Positions 8,915-18,565 are shown, numbered from the stretch's first letter. The stretch is DNA of 64,000 nucleotides from Janibacter indicus (GCF_900176385.1 NZ_FWXN01000007.1:157796-221795); one strand, 5' to 3'. The notes: generated from the letters alone by a model not told the origin. Program-made: numbers and translations.

Positions 8915-10435
8915 TCAGCCGGCCGCCGACGTCGTGGCGAAGGGGGTCAGCTCGGCCGCGAGGTCACCGTGCACCCGGGCGACGACGAGCGTGCCCTGGC
9001 CCAGGTGCTCCTCGGAGAGGATCTCGGCCTCGTCGTGCAGCCGGCTGACGAGGTCGCCGCGCGAGTAGGGCAGGAGGACCTCGACGTCGATGTCGGGCTT
9101 GGGCAGCTCGTCGGCGACGAGCTGGAGCAGCTCCTCGACCCCGGCGCCGGTGCGCGCCGACACGGCGATCGAGTGGCGCTCGTGCCGCAGGATCCGGTCG
9201 ACGACCTCGGGGTCGGCGGCGTCAGCCTTGTTGACGACCACGACCTCCTTGACGTCGGTCGCGTCGACGTCGGCCAGCACCGCGCGCACGGCCGAGATCT
9301 GGCCCTCGGGGTCGGGGTGCGAGCCGTCGACGACGTGCAGGAGCAGGTCGGCGTCGGCGACCTCCTCGAGCGTGGAGCGGAAGGCCTCGACGAGCTGGTG
9401 CGGCAGCGCCCGGACGAAGCCGACGGTGTCGGTGAGCGTGTACTCGCGCCCGTCGGGCGTTTCGGCGCGACGCACGGTGGTGTCGAGAGTCGCGAAGAGC
9501 TGGTTGTCGACGAGGACGCCCGCGTGGGTGAGGCGGTTGAGCAGGGTCGACTTGCCGGCGTTGGTGTAGCCGGCGATGGCCACGGCCGGCACCTCGTGGT
9601 GCGCGCGGGCCGCGCGACGGGTGTCGCGGTGGGTCTTCATGCCGGCGAGCTCGCGCTTGAGCTTGGCGATGCGGGAGTTGATCCGGCGGCGGTCGAGCTC
9701 GATCTTGGTCTCACCCGGACCACGCGAGCCCATGCCCTGACCGCCGGCGGCCTGACCACCGGCCTGCCGGGACATCGACTCGCCCCAGCCACGCAGGCGC
9801 GGCAGGAGGTACTGCAGCTGGGCCAGCTCGACCTGCGCCTTGCCCTCACGGGACTTGGCGTGCTGGGCGAAGATGTCGAGGATCAGGGCGGTGCGGTCGA
9901 TGACCTTGACCTTGACGACGTCCTCGAGGGCACGCCGCTGGCTCGGTGCCAGCTCGGTGTCGCAGACCACGGTGTCGGCGCCCTCGGCGACGACGATCTC
10001 CTTGAGCTCCTGGGCCTTGCCCGAGCCGAGATAGGTGCTGGGGTCAGGGGTCTGGCGCCGCTGCAGGACACCGGCGAGCACCTCGGAGCCGGCCGTCTCG
10101 GCCAGGGCCGCCAGCTCACGCAGGGAGTTCTCCGCGTCGGCAACGGTCCCGTCGCTCCAGACCGCCGCGAGAACGACGCGCTCCAGACGCAGCTGCCGGT
10201 ACTCGACCTCGGTGATGTCCTCGAGCTCGGTCGACAGGCCCTGCACACGGCGCAGGGCGGAGCGCTCCTCGCGGTCGAACTGGTCGCCGTCGTAGTCGAT
10301 GTCGCCAGCCGGCTCGAGGAAGCCGTCGCGGTCGGCCAGCGCCTGGGCGCGGCGGGAGAGCACCCGGTCGATGATCGGGCTGGGGGTGGTGTCGTCGTCG
10401 GCGTCGTCGTGGGCGCTGTGCAGTGGTTCGGTCAT
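8915..10435 (-). CDS. hflX: GTPase HflX
   Basis: A 506-residue ribosome-associated GTPase. The N-terminal HflX domain (TYLGSGKAQELKEIV near residue 135) is followed by the glycine-rich linker and GPGETKIELDRRRI at about 240-252. The G domain has G1 GYTNAGKST at 289-297, G3 DTVGF near 336-340 and G4 NKAD near 402. HflX splits stalled or hibernating 70S ribosomes under stress. The start has GAGGAG upstream. The first 60 residues are acidic and less conserved, as in other actinobacterial HflX proteins. Confidence 0.95.
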   Translation of the reverse strand: MTEPLHSAHDDADDDTTPSPIIDRVLSRRAQALADRDGFLEPAGDIDYDGDQFDREERSALRRVQGLSTELEDITEVEYRQLRLERVVLAAVWSDGTVADAENSLRELAALAETAGSEVLAGVLQRRQTPDPSTYLGSGKAQELKEIVVAEGADTVVCDTELAPSQRRALEDVVKVKVIDRTALILDIFAQHAKSREGKAQVELAQLQYLLPRLRGWGESMSRQAGGQAAGGQGMGSRGPGETKIELDRRRINSRIAKLKRELAGMKTHRDTRRAARAHHEVPAVAIAGYTNAGKSTLLNRLTHAGVLVDNQLFATLDTTVRRAETPDGREYTLTDTVGFVRALPHQLVEAFRSTLEEVADADLLLHVVDGSHPDPEGQISAVRAVLADVDATDVKEVVVVNKADAADPEVVDRILRHERHSIAVSARTGAGVEELLQLVADELPKPDIDVEVLLPYSRGDLVSRLHDEAEILSEEHLGQGTLVVARVHGDLAAELTPFATTSAAG

Positions 10436-10478
10436 GTTCTCCTCAGGATCTCACCCTGCAACGCCGCAGGGCCAACCA

Positions 10479-10743
10479 TTAGTCCCGGCCGTCCCCCATG
10501 ACGGCATTGACGGCCTGCCCGAAGGCGCCCGCGACGAGGATCTCGATGCCCTCCTCTCCCTGATGGGTGACGACGCTGGTCGACCCGTCGGCAGCGCGGT
10601 GGTAGGCGTGCGGTGTCACCGGCCCGGGCTGGGACTCCAAGGCACCAGAACCCGTAGACCTGCCCGTCAGCGGCCTCGAGGTAGCCGGCGTCGATCGTCG
10701 TCTCGACCCCTCGTGATGCGAGATGCTGTCGAGCGAGCGCCAT
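10479..10743 (-). pseudogene. Small unknown gene with a frameshift
   Basis: From the ATG at 10743 one frame reads MALARQHLASRGVETTIDAG and on to DGQVYGFW. A second frame then gives GALESQPGPVTPHAYHRAAD and on to a stop at 10479. Both halves have sensible composition and codon use, and together they would make a protein of about 87 residues. The frames are joined only if one base near 10641-10653 is removed. I do not recognise the family. It lies between hflX and the permease gene, and its start overlaps the permease promoter region. It may be a decayed gene or a sequence error. Confidence 0.5.
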
Positions 10744-10748
10744 GAGCG

Positions 10749-10754
10749 TAGGGT
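10749..10754 (+). promoter_or_regulatory. -10 hexamer TAGGGT for the amino-acid permease
   Basis: TAGGGT lies 8 bases before the GTG at 10763 and downstream of the alternative ATG at 10742, which argues for the GTG start. Confidence 0.5.
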
Positions 10755-10762
10755 CTCCAGCC

Positions 10763-12199
10763 GTGTCCGACTCCCCCACCACCGTCCCCGAGCACGAGCA
10801 CCTCGACCGCGGGCTCAACCCCCGCCACGTGCAGTTCATCGCGCTCGGCACCGCCATCGGCACCGGCCTCTTCTACGGCTCCTCCGAGACGATCCAGGCC
10901 GCCGGCCCGGCCGTCCTCGTTGCCTACGCCGTGGCCGGCTTCATGGTCTACATCGTCATGCGCGCCCTCGGTGAGATGGCGGTCCGCCATCCCGTGGCCG
11001 GGTCCTTCGCGCAGTACGCAGGCTCCTTCCTCGGCCCCTACGCCGGCTTCATCGTCGGCTGGGTCTTCTGGCTCGAGCTCGCGGTCGTCGCGATCGCCGA
11101 CATGACCGCCGTCGCGACCTACATGGGGCTGTGGTTCCCCGGCGTCCCCGGCTGGGTGTGGATGGTCGCGGCGATCGCCCTCATCGGCGCCCTCAACCTC
11201 CTGGCGGTGCGGGTCTTCGGGGAGATGGAGTTCTGGTTCTCCCTCATCAAGGTGACGGCGATCATCGCCCTCGTCGTCGGTGGGCTGGCGCTCATCCTCT
11301 GGGGGCGCGAGGTCGGCGGCACGACCCCGGACGTCGCCCACCTGTGGAGCCACGACGGCTTCGCCCCCTTCGGCCTGTGGGGCATCATCATGAGCTTCAG
11401 CGTCGTCGTCTTCTCCTTCGGCGGCATCGAGACGCTCGGGATGACGGCCGGCGAGGCCGACGACCCCGAGCACTCCATCGCACGCGCGGTCAACACCGTG
11501 CCCTTCCGCATCCTGCTCTTCTACGTGGCGGCGCTCGCGGTGATCATGTCGATCATCCCGTGGGACGAGGTCACCGGCGAGTCCTCCCCCTTCGTCGAGG
11601 TCTTCGCCGCGCTCCAGGTCCCCGCGGCGCAGCACGTGATGAACTTCGTCGTCCTCACCGCTGCCCTGTCGGCGATGAACGCGATCTTCTACGCCTGCTC
11701 ACGCACGATGTACGGCCTCGCCGAGCAGGGTCACGCGCCGCGCTCCTTCCTCCACCTGTCGCCGCGGGCGCACATCCCGATCTACCCGGTGCTGTGCATG
11801 TTCGGTGCGGGTGCGGTGGGCCTCGTGCTCTTCCTCGTCATCGAGGACCGGCTCTTCTTCTTCGTCGCCGCGATCGCGTCCTTCGCGACAGTCTTCACCT
11901 GGCTGATGATCCTGCTCGCGCACTGGCGGATGCGGGCCGGCATGGCCCGCGCGGGCGTGGCACCCACCGGCTTCGCGATGCCCTTCTTCCCGATCCTCAA
12001 CGTCATCGCGATGGCCTTCATGGTCGGCGTCATCGTGCTGCTGGCGACGACCGAGTCCGGCCGCGACGCCTTCTTCGTCGGTGCCGGCGCCCTCGTGTTC
12101 CTCACGATCGCATGGTTCACCCTCGTGCGGGACGAAGGGAGGGCGCCGATCGTCCTCGAGGACGCGGCTCACCTCTCCGGTGACAGCTCCCGGGTGTAG
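10763..12199 (+). CDS. APC-superfamily amino-acid permease
   Basis: The 478-residue permease has twelve likely membrane segments and the amino-acid transporter signature near the N-terminus: GLNPRHVQFIALGTAIGTGL then AGPAVLVAYAVAGF and ALGEMAV. It belongs to the AnsP/CycA/GabP branch of proton-coupled importers in the cytoplasmic membrane; the substrate is not determinable. The GTG start is preferred to ATG at 10742 because of the -10 placement. The 3' end overlaps the convergent phoD-like gene by about 31 bases. Confidence 0.85.
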   Translation: MSDSPTTVPEHEHLDRGLNPRHVQFIALGTAIGTGLFYGSSETIQAAGPAVLVAYAVAGFMVYIVMRALGEMAVRHPVAGSFAQYAGSFLGPYAGFIVGWVFWLELAVVAIADMTAVATYMGLWFPGVPGWVWMVAAIALIGALNLLAVRVFGEMEFWFSLIKVTAIIALVVGGLALILWGREVGGTTPDVAHLWSHDGFAPFGLWGIIMSFSVVVFSFGGIETLGMTAGEADDPEHSIARAVNTVPFRILLFYVAALAVIMSIIPWDEVTGESSPFVEVFAALQVPAAQHVMNFVVLTAALSAMNAIFYACSRTMYGLAEQGHAPRSFLHLSPRAHIPIYPVLCMFGAGAVGLVLFLVIEDRLFFFVAAIASFATVFTWLMILLAHWRMRAGMARAGVAPTGFAMPFFPILNVIAMAFMVGVIVLLATTESGRDAFFVGAGALVFLTIAWFTLVRDEGRAPIVLEDAAHLSGDSSRV

Positions 12200-13595
12200 A
12201 GCACGCCGCCGCGGGCATCGCGCAGGGTGACGGTCAGCGTGCCGTCGTCGGCGATGCCGGCGTGCCCGAAGAACTGGTTGCCCCCGCGCGGCGACTGGTT
12301 GGGGTAGTCGGCACTCTTGACGAAGTCGACCCGCGGGCCGAAGGTCGCGTCCATCTCGTTGGGCCCGAAGGTGCCGGCGTTGATCGGACCGGCGACGAAC
12401 TCCCAGAAGGGTCGGAAGTCGGTGAAGGCCGCTCGCTCGGGGCTGTAGTGGTGGGCCGCGCAGTAGTGCACGTCGGCGGTGATCCACACGACGCCGGGCA
12501 CGTCCTTGATCTCGCGCAGCAGCCACGCCAGCTCGATCTCTTTGCCGAGCGGGGCACCCGGGTCCCGATTGGCCAGCGACTCCTGGGCGTCGCCGTCCGG
12601 GACGACGATCCCGATCGGCAGGTCGGCCGAGATGACCTTCCAGGTGGCCTTCGACGCCTTGAGCTCGGCCGCCAGCCAGCGCACCTGCTCGTCGCCGATG
12701 AGCGAGGTCCGATGCCCTTCGAGCCCAGCGGTGTTGGGGTCCTTGTAGGTGCGCATGTCGAGGCAGAAGACGTCGAGGTGCCTGCCCCGGGAGACCTTGC
12801 GGTGGATGCGCTGCCCGTCCCGACGGTCCTGGCCGTTGCTGATCGGCTGCCACTCCCACCACGCCTGCTTGGCCCAGCGGGCGAGGACGTCGACACGCTG
12901 CTCACGGTCGTAGGCGGGGTCGGTGAGGATCTCGCCGGGGTACCAGTTGTTGGTCGTCTCGTGGTCGTCCCACTGGGCCAGCACCGGCACGTCCGCGTAC
13001 ATCGCCCGCAGGTTGTCGTCGAGGTGGTTGTAGCGGTGCCGGCCACGGAACTCCGCGAGGCTCTGCGCCCGCTCCTCCACCTCGGGGATGACGAGGTTGC
13101 GCCAGACCTGCCCGTCGGGCTCGGTGACGCGGGCCTCGATCGGCCCGTCGGCGTAGATGGTGTCACCGCAGTGCACGAAGAAGTCGGGACGGGTCTCGTG
13201 CATCGTCCGGTAGGCCGTGTACCCGCCGAGGTCGGGGTTGATCCCCCACCCCTGGCCCGCCGTGTCCCCGGTCCACACGAAGGACTGGCCGGACCGACCA
13301 CGCGGTGCCGTCGTGAAGGTCAGGTCCGCGGTCTGCCCCCTTCGCCCCTCCTCGTCCTCGAAGGCGACCTCGATCTCGTGCCGCCGCCCCGGGGCGAGTT
13401 GCCGCAGGTCGATCTTGCCCGGGCCCAGATCACCGCCGAGTTGGTCGTGACGTCGCCCGAGGCGACGCCGGAGGGCAGCAGTGGCCGGCTGCGGTGCACC
13501 TGGAAGGGGGCGGCGACGGCCGACGGCTGGAGGGCCGCCGCACCGGCAGCGGCGACGGTGGTGGACAGGACGACGCGACGGGAGATCTTGGGCAT
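12169..13595 (-). pseudogene. phoD: PhoD-like alkaline phosphatase with an out-of-frame internal deletion
   Basis: The N-terminus MPKISRRVVLSTTVAAAGAA is a twin-arginine signal, followed by LLPSGVASGDVTTNSAVIWARA as in PhoD enzymes. At about 13411-13430 the frame switches and the protein resumes at KIDLRQLAPGRRHEIEVAFE. The metal-site motifs WTGDTAG, HCGDTIYAD, WDDHE and ADVHYC are then intact down to the stop at 12169. The two halves together are about 475 codons plus two bases, whereas PhoD proteins usually exceed 510, so roughly 40-50 codons of the N-terminal beta domain appear missing. Without repair only the signal and a short N-terminal fragment would be made. An assembly error cannot be excluded. 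Confidence 0.8.
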
Positions 13596-13662
13596 GGGTC
13601 GAGGCTCCCGCGCCCGGGTGGCGACGACGTGGGCACCAGGTGGCCGGCACGTGACCGGCAGG

Positions 13663-15369
13663 TCAGCCCTTGGCCAGAACCCGGATGTCGGTCGCCTCGG
13701 TGCGCTCGGCGTCGGCCCGCTCGTCCTCGGTCAGCTGCTGGCTCTCGATCTCGGCCCGCACGCGGCGCAGGTAGTGGTCGATCTCGGAGGTCGTGCGTTC
13801 CTCGTCCCAGCCGAGCTCGGCCGCGAGGATCCGCGCGGCCGGCTCGGCGGCCTCGACGCCGCGGTCGGGTGTCTCGATGGAGATGCGCATCCGGCGGGTG
13901 AGCAGGTCGTTGAGGTGGAGCGTCGCCTCGTGGCGGGCCGCGTAGACGACCTCGACCCGCAGGTACTCCTCGGCACCGGCGAGTGGCTCTGCGAGAGAAC
14001 GGTCCTCGTCGATCATGGCGAAGAGGTCGACGGCCATCGAGCCGTAGCGGTCGAGCAGGTGGGTCACCCGCCAGACCGGCAGGTCGTGCCGTCGGCTCAG
14101 GGTGTCGAGCTGGTTGACGAGCGCCTGGTACCCCTCGGCGCCGACGAGCGGGATGTGGGCGGTGACGCTCTCGGGGACGCCGGGCGAGAGGTCCTCGCGG
14201 GCGGCGTCGACGGCGTCGGCGGCCATGACCCGGTAGGTCGTGTACTTGCCGCCGGCGATCGAGATCAGCCCCGGCTGGGGGCGAGCCACCGCGTGCTCTC
14301 GGCTCAGCTGCGAGGACTCCTCCGACTCTCCGGCGAGCAGGGGGCGCAGCCCGGCGTAGACGCCCTGGATGTCGTCGCGGGTGAGCGGGGTGAGGAGCAC
14401 GCCGTTGATCTGCTCGAGGATGTAGTCGATGTCCGCCGAGGTGGCGGCGGGGTGGGCCCGGGAGAGGTTCCAGTCGGTGTCGGTCGTGCCGATGATCCAG
14501 TGGGTGCCCCAGGGGATGCAGAAGAGCACCGACTTCTCGGTGCGCAGGATCAGGCCGGTCTCGGAGTTGACCCGGTCGCGGGCGACGACGATGTGCACGC
14601 CCTTGCTCGCCCGCACGTGGAAGCGTCCTCGCCCACCGGCCATGGTCTGGATGTCGTCGGTCCACACGCCGGTGCAGTTGATGACCACCGAGGCGTTGAC
14701 CTCGACCTCGTCGCCGGTCTCGACGTCGAGCACCCGGGCGCCCACGACGCGCTCACCGGCGTGGAGCAGGCCGGTGACCTTGGCGGAGTTGAGCACGGTG
14801 GCGCCGTAGGAGGCGGCGGTGCGCACGACGGTGAGGGTATGGCGGGCGTCGTCGCACTGGGCGTCGTGGTAGAGCAGGCCGCCGTGGTGCGCGGAGGGCT
14901 TGAGCCCGGGCGCGATCCGGCGCACTCCCCCCTTCGTCATCTGCTTGGTGCGCGGGACGGACCGGCCGCCGCCCATCGTGTCGTAGAGGGTCAGGCCGGC
15001 GGTGACGTAGGGCCGCTCCCAGACCGGGTGCGACAGCGGGTAGAGGAAGCTCACCGGCTTGACCAGGTGCGGGGCGATGCGGGTGAGCATGAGCTCACGC
15101 TCCTGGAGGGCCTCGCGCACGAGCGCGAAGTTGAGCTGCTCGAGATAGCGGACCCCGCCGTGGAAGAGCTTGGAGGACCGGGAGGAGGTGCCGGAGGCGA
15201 AGTCGCGCTGCTCGACGAGGGCGACCTTGAGGCCACGGGTGGCCGCGTCGAGCGCGACGCCCGCGCCGGTCACTCCCCCACCGACGACGAGGACGTCGAG
15301 GTCCTCCTCGGCGATGCGACGCCAGGCCGCGTCGCGCTGCTGGTGATCGAGCGGTGTGGGATTCGGCAT
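13663..15369 (-). CDS. glpD: Aerobic glycerol-3-phosphate dehydrogenase
   Basis: A 568-residue FAD enzyme that oxidises glycerol-3-phosphate to dihydroxyacetone phosphate and passes electrons to quinones at the membrane. The N-terminal FAD-binding motif DVLVVGGGVTGAGVALDAA, the GlpD stretch GTSSRSSKLFHGGVRYLEQ and C-terminal GGKYTTYR support the call. The ATG at 15369 fits homology and has TACCGT six bases upstream. It is divergent from glpK with 58 bp between starts, a glycerol-use pair; the glycerol facilitator gene is not in the window. Confidence 0.95.
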   Translation of the reverse strand: MPNPTPLDHQQRDAAWRRIAEEDLDVLVVGGGVTGAGVALDAATRGLKVALVEQRDFASGTSSRSSKLFHGGVRYLEQLNFALVREALQERELMLTRIAPHLVKPVSFLYPLSHPVWERPYVTAGLTLYDTMGGGRSVPRTKQMTKGGVRRIAPGLKPSAHHGGLLYHDAQCDDARHTLTVVRTAASYGATVLNSAKVTGLLHAGERVVGARVLDVETGDEVEVNASVVINCTGVWTDDIQTMAGGRGRFHVRASKGVHIVVARDRVNSETGLILRTEKSVLFCIPWGTHWIIGTTDTDWNLSRAHPAATSADIDYILEQINGVLLTPLTRDDIQGVYAGLRPLLAGESEESSQLSREHAVARPQPGLISIAGGKYTTYRVMAADAVDAAREDLSPGVPESVTAHIPLVGAEGYQALVNQLDTLSRRHDLPVWRVTHLLDRYGSMAVDLFAMIDEDRSLAEPLAGAEEYLRVEVVYAARHEATLHLNDLLTRRMRISIETPDRGVEAAEPAARILAAELGWDEERTTSEIDHYLRRVRAEIESQQLTEDERADAERTEATDIRVLAKG

Positions 15370-15375
15370 GGCACA

Positions 15376-15381
15376 ACGGTA
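15376..15381 (-). promoter_or_regulatory. -10 hexamer TACCGT for glpD
   Basis: TACCGT on the minus strand is separated from the glpD ATG by 6 bases, indicating a leaderless mRNA. Confidence 0.55.
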
Positions 15382-15427
15382 GTCGGCAACCTGCCCGCCG
15401 AGGAACCCGACCTGACAGGATGCCAAC

Positions 15428-16960
15428 ATGAGTGCACCGACCACGTACGTGCTGTCCATCGACCAAGGGACGACGAGCACCCGGGCCATGGTCTTCGGCC
15501 GCGACGGGGCAGTCATCGCTACCGATCAGATCGAGCACGAGCAGATGTTCCCGCGGGCCGGCTGGGTCGAGCACGACGCCCTGGAGATCTGGGGCAACAC
15601 CCGCCGCGTCATCGGCGGCGCCCTCGGCAAGGCCAACCTCAACAGCGGCCACATCGACGCGGTGGGCATCACCAACCAGCGCGAGACGACCGTCGTGTGG
15701 GAGAAGGCGACCGGGCAGCCGATCCACAACGCCATCGTCTGGCAGGACACGCGGACCCAGGCGCTGGTCGACGAGCTCGCGTCCGATGGCGGGCTCGACC
15801 GCTTCAAGGAGGTCTGCGGGCTGCCGCTCGCCACGTACTTCGCCGGGCCCAAGATCGCCTGGATCCTCGACCACGTCGAGGGAGCCCGGGAGCGCGCCGA
15901 GGCCGGCGAGCTGCTCGCCGGCACGATGGACACCTGGGTGCTGTGGAACCTCACAGGCGGCGGGGAGAACGACGGCGTCCACGTCACCGACGTCACCAAT
16001 GCCTCGCGCACGATGCTCATGGACCTGCGCACCCTGCAGTGGGACGAGGCCACGTGCGAGGCCATCGGGGTGCCGGTGCAGGTGCTGCCCGAGATCCGCT
16101 CGTCCTCGGAGGTCTACGGCGAGTGCAAGCCGGGCGTCCTCAACGGCACGCCGATCGCGGGGATCCTCGGCGACCAGCAGTCGGCTACCTTCGGTCAGGC
16201 CTGCCTGACGCCGGGCACCGCCAAGAACACCTACGGCACCGGCAACTTCATGCTGCTCAACACCGGCACCGAGATCGTCTCCAGCGACAACGGCCTGCTG
16301 ACGACGGTCTGCTACCAGCTGGGCGAGCAGGACGCGGTCTACGCCCTGGAGGGGTCGATCGCCGTGACCGGGTCGCTGATCCAGTGGCTGCGCGACAACC
16401 TCGGCTTCATCAAGGAGGCGCCTGAGGTCGAAGCGCTCGCCTGCAGCGTCGAGGACAACGGCGGGGTGTACTTCGTGCCGGCCTTCTCCGGGCTCTTCGC
16501 CCCGCACTGGCGGCCCGACGCACGCGGCGCGATCCTCGGGCTGACCCGCTACGCCACCAAGGCCCACATCGCCCGTGCGGCGCTGGAGTCGACGGCCTAC
16601 CAGACACGTGACGTGCTCGACGCGATGCAGGCCGACGCCGAGCGGGCCGGCGGGCGGCTGACCGAGCTCAAGGTCGACGGGGGGATGGTCGCCAACGACA
16701 CGCTCATGCAGTTCCAGGCGGACATGCTCGGCGTCGACGTCGTGCGGCCGCAGATCGCCGAGACCACGGCCCTGGGTGCCGCCTACGCCGCCGGCCTGGC
16801 CGTCGGCTACTGGGAGTCGACGGACGAGATCGTCGACAACTGGTCCGAGGGGAAGCGATGGTCGCCGTCGATGGACGAGGACGAGGTCGAGCGGCTGCAC
16901 CGCAACTGGACCAAGGCCATCTCCAAGACCCTCGACTGGGTGGACGAGGACGTCGAATGA
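15428..16960 (+). CDS. glpK: Glycerol kinase
   Basis: The 510-residue FGGY-family kinase phosphorylates glycerol with ATP. The N-terminal phosphate-binding loop [37 protein letters not shown] and the C-terminal [18 protein letters not shown] motif are all present. The length is normal for GlpK. The start lies 58 bp from glpD on the other strand; the hexamer at the leaderless position (CAGGAT) is non-canonical. The stop abuts the convergent DUF222 gene stop with no spacer. Confidence 0.96.
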   Translation: MSAPTTYVLSIDQGTTSTRAMVFGRDGAVIATDQIEHEQMFPRAGWVEHDALEIWGNTRRVIGGALGKANLNSGHIDAVGITNQRETTVVWEKATGQPIHNAIVWQDTRTQALVDELASDGGLDRFKEVCGLPLATYFAGPKIAWILDHVEGARERAEAGELLAGTMDTWVLWNLTGGGENDGVHVTDVTNASRTMLMDLRTLQWDEATCEAIGVPVQVLPEIRSSSEVYGECKPGVLNGTPIAGILGDQQSATFGQACLTPGTAKNTYGTGNFMLLNTGTEIVSSDNGLLTTVCYQLGEQDAVYALEGSIAVTGSLIQWLRDNLGFIKEAPEVEALACSVEDNGGVYFVPAFSGLFAPHWRPDARGAILGLTRYATKAHIARAALESTAYQTRDVLDAMQADAERAGGRLTELKVDGGMVANDTLMQFQADMLGVDVVRPQIAETTALGAAYAAGLAVGYWESTDEIVDNWSEGKRWSPSMDEDEVERLHRNWTKAISKTLDWVDEDVE

Positions 16961-18523
16961 TCAGGCGGCGAAGAGCTCACCGAGGCGCACCTCGAGGGGC
17001 GACCACAGCACGTCCGGGTGCGACACCTCCATCGGACCTGCAGGCACCGGACCCGTAGACACCTGCCCGATCGCCCCACGGCCGTGACCGAGGGGTGGTG
17101 GGGCCAGGCTGCGGGACTCGACGCCGGTCGGGGTGCTGAGGACCACCTCGTGGGGCCTCCCCCCGCCCGGATCGAGCCCGCTCGCGAGCACCTCGGCGCT
17201 CCAGCCGGGCTGTTCCTTGTCGAGGTTGTGCCGCTGGCAGACGCCCAGACCGTTGGCCGCTGAGGTCTCGCCGCCCCGGGCGAAGGCCTCGACGTGGTCC
17301 ACCTGGCGCGCGGGTGCATCGCACCACGGCACCCGGCAGCCTTGGTCGCGCAGCTCGACGAAGCGCCTCAGCCCGCCGTGGAAGAGCCGACGCGTGGAGT
17401 CCATGGCGACGAGCTCGTGCCCACCGGGCGAGGTCCACAGGCGACGCAGCCACACCCCGGACGACGCGGCGTCGTCTGCGTCGGCGCCGTCGAGCAGACG
17501 CAGGACCATCTCGCGCGCCGTCTCCGGGGGCATCGCCCCGAAGCCCGGCACCTCGACCTGCTCGCCGCCGGCCGGGGCGACGCTGGCCGGGGCGACGCTG
17601 GCCGGGCCGTCGCTGGCCGGGGCGACGCCGGGCAGGAGGGCCGCCTCGCTCATGACGAGCGCGACCTCGACCGGCTGTGGCTGCCCCTCGGCCCGACCGG
17701 AGAGCAGCTCGAGAGCCGTGTCGGCGAGCCAGGCACCCTCGCCACGCCCGTCGGCTGCCCGCTCCGCATCGACCCGCGCGTCTCCGGTGGCAACATGGCG
17801 GCCCCGCTCGGCAGACCGCAGGGCCGCGTAGGCACCGACGACCTCGGCGACCGGACCGAGCACGCTCAGCCAGGCCATGCCATCGGGCGCGGGGCGCACC
17901 CCGACCCGGCGTGATGCCGCGGCCCGCCGGCGGCGCTCGACCAGTGCCGCCTGGTCGAGGTCGGCGCAGACCCGGTGGGCCGCCCGAGACAGGCCCTGGT
18001 CACCGAGCGTCGTCAGGCACCCGGACAGCCGACGATCGGCCTCGAGCCGATCGGCCGCCGCCAGGCACGCGGTCTCGCGGACGACGATCGTCGCCCGCCA
18101 CTCGCTGATCTGCCCCGCAGTCAGGGCCGCCATCGTGCACGGCAGCTCGTGGACGAGCGCCCGCGCCACGCCCACGTGCCGATCGGCCTGCCCGGGTGAG
18201 ACCCGCCGGGCCAGCGCCACCTCGGACCGAGCGGCCCGCCGCTGCAGCGACGCCTGCCGGTCGGACAGCTCCTCACGGGCGACTGCGGCAAGCACCAGCC
18301 CGTCGCGCTGCTCGACGAAGCCCTCGGTGGCCCGCGCCTGCAGGGCCGACGCCGCGCCCTTGGTCGACTCGAGGAGGGCGACCACCTCGAGGAGCTCGGC
18401 CTCGCCGAGGCCGTCGACCGATGCCGCCCCCAGGGCCGCCAGCGACGCCGCCAGTGCGTCGGGCAAGCGCGCCTCACTGCTGGCGTCGCACTCGCCACTG
18501 CCCCGCACCGTCGTCTCGGTCAT
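16961..18523 (-). CDS. DUF222 / HNH endonuclease domain protein (13E12-repeat family type)
   Basis: A 520-residue protein with a helical DUF222 region (residues ~30-330) and a C-terminal HNH nuclease domain: CRVPWCDAPARQVDHVEAF, then GGETSAANGLGVCQRHN. This architecture is that of the mycobacterial 13E12 repeat family. The ATG at 18523 is chosen because GAGGGGAGG sits just before it. The promoter has a perfect -10 (TATAAT) overlapped by a LexA-type box, so DNA damage should induce it. A run of four 15-bp repeats encodes an Ala/Pro/Ser linker before the HNH part. The biological role of the family is unresolved. Confidence 0.88.
   Translation of the reverse strand: MTETTVRGSGECDASSEARLPDALAASLAALGAASVDGLGEAELLEVVALLESTKGAASALQARATEGFVEQRDGLVLAAVAREELSDRQASLQRRAARSEVALARRVSPGQADRHVGVARALVHELPCTMAALTAGQISEWRATIVVRETACLAAADRLEADRRLSGCLTTLGDQGLSRAAHRVCADLDQAALVERRRRAAASRRVGVRPAPDGMAWLSVLGPVAEVVGAYAALRSAERGRHVATGDARVDAERAADGRGEGAWLADTALELLSGRAEGQPQPVEVALVMSEAALLPGVAPASDGPASVAPASVAPAGGEQVEVPGFGAMPPETAREMVLRLLDGADADDAASSGVWLRRLWTSPGGHELVAMDSTRRLFHGGLRRFVELRDQGCRVPWCDAPARQVDHVEAFARGGETSAANGLGVCQRHNLDKEQPGWSAEVLASGLDPGGGRPHEVVLSTPTGVESRSLAPPPLGHGRGAIGQVSTGPVPAGPMEVSHPDVLWSPLEVRLGELFAA
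17571..17630 (+). repeat. Four tandem 15-bp repeats inside the DUF222-HNH gene
   Basis: The unit GCCGGGGCGACGCTG occurs twice exactly (17571-17585, 17586-17600), followed by two variants. It encodes VAPAS-like pentapeptides in the linker of the protein, so copy-number change keeps the frame. Confidence 0.85.
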
Positions 18524-18545
18524 CGCGCCTCCCCTCGCTCCCATC

Positions 18546-18551
18546 ATTATA
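18546..18551 (-). promoter_or_regulatory. -10 hexamer TATAAT for the DUF222-HNH gene
   Basis: A perfect TATAAT on the minus strand lies 22 bases before the ATG, leaving room for a short leader with a ribosome site. It overlaps the SOS box by two bases. Confidence 0.7.
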
Positions 18552-18565
18552 GAACACCTGTTCGA
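18550..18565 (-). promoter_or_regulatory. LexA (SOS) box upstream of the DUF222-HNH gene
   Basis: On the minus strand the site reads TCGAACAGGTGTTCTA. It matches the actinobacterial consensus TCGAAC-N4-GTTCGA at all but one position and sits directly upstream of and overlapping the -10. LexA binding here would block RNA polymerase. Confidence 0.75.

Noticed and set aside
8896..8922. Weak hairpin between lysE and hflX as a terminator
   Set aside because: Short interrupted stem lying mostly inside both coding ends; not strong enough to call.
10742..10762. ATG at 10742 as the start of the amino-acid permease
   Set aside because: It lies upstream of the TAGGGT hexamer that would start transcription, and the extra residues are not like the family N-terminus.
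12262..16425. A 1387-codon open frame on the plus strand, and many other long open frames opposite real genes
   Set aside because: It runs antisense to phoD and glpD and into glpK in the wrong frame. High-GC codon bias makes stop-free antisense frames; composition is Arg/Gly/Val-rich without domains.
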